The notes under the pieces were generated by a model, which was given only the letters and a program-made list of their open reading frames with translations, was not told the DNA's origin and did no database searches. DNA of 42,226 nucleotides. Origin: Rhizophagus sp. LPA8_4_AMF (lineage: Eukaryota; Glomeromycota; Glomeromycetes; Glomerales; Glomeraceae). The stretch is taken from NCBI GenBank assembly GCA_021464525.1, contig JADRCO010000226.1, positions 1-42,226 on the forward strand, given 5' to 3'. The position numbers and the translations under genes were made by a program. Below are positions 41,968 to 42,226 of this stretch, piece after piece; positions within the stretch are counted from its first letter, which is position 1; each line of letters begins with the position of its first letter.

Positions 41968-42226
41968 ATTGGCCGATACTGAATCAATGGAAGTTGCTAA
42001 TGGTGTAGATTGTATATGTCTTTATTCTTTTTACAGGCCATAGCGATAGTCTTGATTATAATCAAGGAAGAATTCAAAATTTCGAAGAAAAAATAATGTT
42101 ACAGATCAGCATAATAAGTAGCACCCCTTCTTTGTGTGCCAGGTTGGTGGCGCATGCAATTTTCAAAAAAATAATAACTCAAGACCTTTTCCTTTAAAAC
42201 AAAGCTTTTAAAACTTCAGAATAGGC
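41968..42226. other. Right edge of the window
   Basis: May contain an upstream exon of the leftward hypothetical gene. Nothing further is recognised. Confidence 0.35.

Noticed and set aside
1-42226. CRISPR array, operons, Shine-Dalgarno sites or prophage
   Set aside because: Spliced nuclear-type genes and mitochondrial-targeted proteins indicate a eukaryote. No regularly spaced repeats were seen.

Overview
The window looks like nuclear DNA of an early-diverging, very AT-rich fungus. The fit is best to a Rhizophagus-type arbuscular mycorrhizal fungus (Glomeromycotina). That assignment is inference from gene style: short GT-AG introns with AT-rich bodies, compact genes, long AT-rich spacers, recurring TACTGTA/TACAGTA motifs, and divergent uncharacterised multi-exon genes of a type I associate with these genomes. 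No search was run. Exon models were built by eye from splice sites and phase. For most spliced genes every exon was checked for length and phase; the exceptions are importin-9 and the 36.2-38.9 kb gene.

Layout. 1-1958: AT-rich, no supportable gene, repeat-like left edge. 1959-5429: head-to-head pair of related membrane-anchored coiled-coil proteins, the leftward one ending in a jacalin-like lectin domain. 5430-10010: gene desert with a Gag-like retroelement fossil, a foldback element and small repeats. 10011-24888: dense housekeeping block with an FG nucleoporin (Nup58/Nup49 type), mitochondrial ribosomal protein bL27, a DHHC palmitoyltransferase, mitochondrial GrpE (Mge1), Mediator Med10, an unrecognised acidic coiled-coil protein, the decapping activator Pat1 and the TFIIIB subunit Bdp1. 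25824-32942: importin-9/Kap114 and transaldolase, diverging. 32943-36240: extremely AT-rich desert with a broken zinc-finger-like gene and inverted repeats. 36241-38901: a broken multi-exon gene of a probable lineage-expanded family. 38902-42226: repeats, one good MITE with a 10-bp target duplication, and two weak gene candidates.

The conserved genes cover nuclear transport (nucleoporin, importin-9), transcription (Med10, Bdp1), mRNA decay (Pat1), mitochondrial biogenesis (bL27m, Mge1) and the pentose phosphate pathway (transaldolase). There is no operon-like logic, but the orientation is striking: five divergent pairs, four of them sharing intergenic promoters of about 215-430 bp. The most unusual biology is the membrane-anchored lectin-like protein with its divergent partner, and the repeat-rich right flank.
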